Shown here piece by piece: positions 5,154 through 5,472 of a DNA stretch of 5,472 nucleotides. The stretch is from contig DPJL01000102.1 of the NCBI GenBank assembly GCA_003543035.1, positions 1 to 5,472 on the forward strand, written 5' to 3'. Made by a program: the position numbers and the translations under genes. Numbering within the stretch: the first letter of the stretch is position 1; every line of letters starts with the position of its first letter. The notes under the pieces were generated by a model. That model was not told the DNA's origin and ran no database searches. It saw only the letters and a list, made by a program, of their open reading frames with translations. The stretch comes from Micromonosporaceae bacterium (GTDB taxonomy: Bacteria > Actinomycetota > Actinomycetes > Mycobacteriales > Micromonosporaceae).

Positions 5154-5472
5154 CTATGACAGAGCAGGTGTGCGAACCCGCTCCGCACGCTCCGGCTCGG
5201 GTTCCTCAGTCTTCGCTAAAGGGGGCAGCAAGGCGGCGACCTTGGCCGCGATCTCCTCTGCCAGCTCCTTCTCGTCGCGCGTGGCATCCAGTACCAGATA
5301 ACGGCTTGGCTCTTTTGCGGCCAGCTCCTGGAAGCCCAGCCGGACTCGCTCATGGAAGTCGATCGACTCCTGTTCGAGCCGGTCTGGCAGGCCACGCATA
5401 CCCGCACGGGCCAAGCCCACCTTGGGATCGATGTCCATCAGGATGACCAGGTGCGGCTTGAGCCCGCCGGTG
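5154..5472 (-). CDS. tmk: Thymidylate kinase, C-terminal part (partial)
   Basis: The frame is open from the right edge to TAG at 5156-5154, giving the last 105 or so residues. Thymidylate kinase phosphorylates dTMP to dTDP in dTTP synthesis. The visible part begins near GGLKPHLVILMDIDP, the strand carrying the conserved D-x-D-P before the lid. It continues with LPDRLEQESIDFHERVRLGF, the conserved DR-E-FH-RVR-GF region, and ends the fold at RYLVLDA and a final helix. The P-loop and the dTMP-binding DRY region would lie beyond the window. The tail after about residue 83 of this fragment (KTEEPEPERAERVRTPALS) is a charged extension, probably disordered. The ATG at 5438 is internal. Some actinobacterial Tmk domains are fused to an upstream membrane domain; that cannot be judged here. 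It forms an operon with holB. Confidence 0.92.
   Translation of the reverse strand, partial: TGGLKPHLVILMDIDPKVGLARAGMRGLPDRLEQESIDFHERVRLGFQELAAKEPSRYLVLDATRDEKELAEEIAAKVAALLPPLAKTEEPEPERAERVRTPALS

Noticed and set aside
1..5472. tRNA, rRNA, CRISPR array, transposase or integrase
   Set aside because: I looked for cloverleaf-like segments, regularly spaced repeats and recombinase motifs and found none I could support.

Overview
The window reads as high-GC actinobacterial chromosome. Codon third positions are G/C-rich, ribosome binding sites are GGAGG-like, and the HolB and PSP1 proteins carry actinobacterial sequence features. The PSP1 and thymidylate kinase sequences look most like Micromonosporaceae to me. 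That family call is from memory of the proteins, not from a search.

Layout from left to right. (1) Bases 1-309 (+) hold the C-terminal end of a protein that may be a metallophosphoesterase. Its stop codon shares a CTAG with the stop of the convergent gene. (2) Bases 306-1172 (-) encode a complete PSP1-domain (RicT/YaaT-type) protein. (3) A 76-bp divergent gap leads to 1249-2469 (+), a secreted protein with an N-terminal signal peptide and a C-terminal LPVTG cell-wall sorting signal. (4) Bases 2470-2645 are a non-coding convergent gap with a strong hairpin that looks like a bidirectional terminator. (5) Bases 2646-3879 (-) are a tightly overlapping three-gene operon. In transcription order it encodes a YbaB/EbfC-like protein, a small EspC/WXG100-like protein with a YxxxD tail, and a 217-residue helical protein with a WEG turn. 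It looks like a small type VII secretion (ESX)-type substrate module. (6) The 98-bp gap 3880-3977 holds a plausible promoter for that operon and a perfect 12-bp tandem repeat whose units each contain a perfect DnaA box (TTATCCACA on the minus strand). (7) Bases 3978-5150 (-) are holB (DNA polymerase III delta-prime), 3 bp downstream of (8) the truncated 3' end of tmk (5154-5472, -).

The replication genes tmk-holB and the PSP1 gene are a conserved neighbourhood (compare tmk-yaaQ-yaaR-holB-yaaT in Bacillus subtilis). Here holB and PSP1 are separated by about 2.8 kb carrying the LPVTG surface protein and the ESX-like operon. The most interesting point is that this interposed, apparently secretion-related operon has two tandem consensus DnaA boxes just upstream of its candidate promoter. 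This suggests, but does not prove, a link between replication state and expression of surface or secreted proteins.
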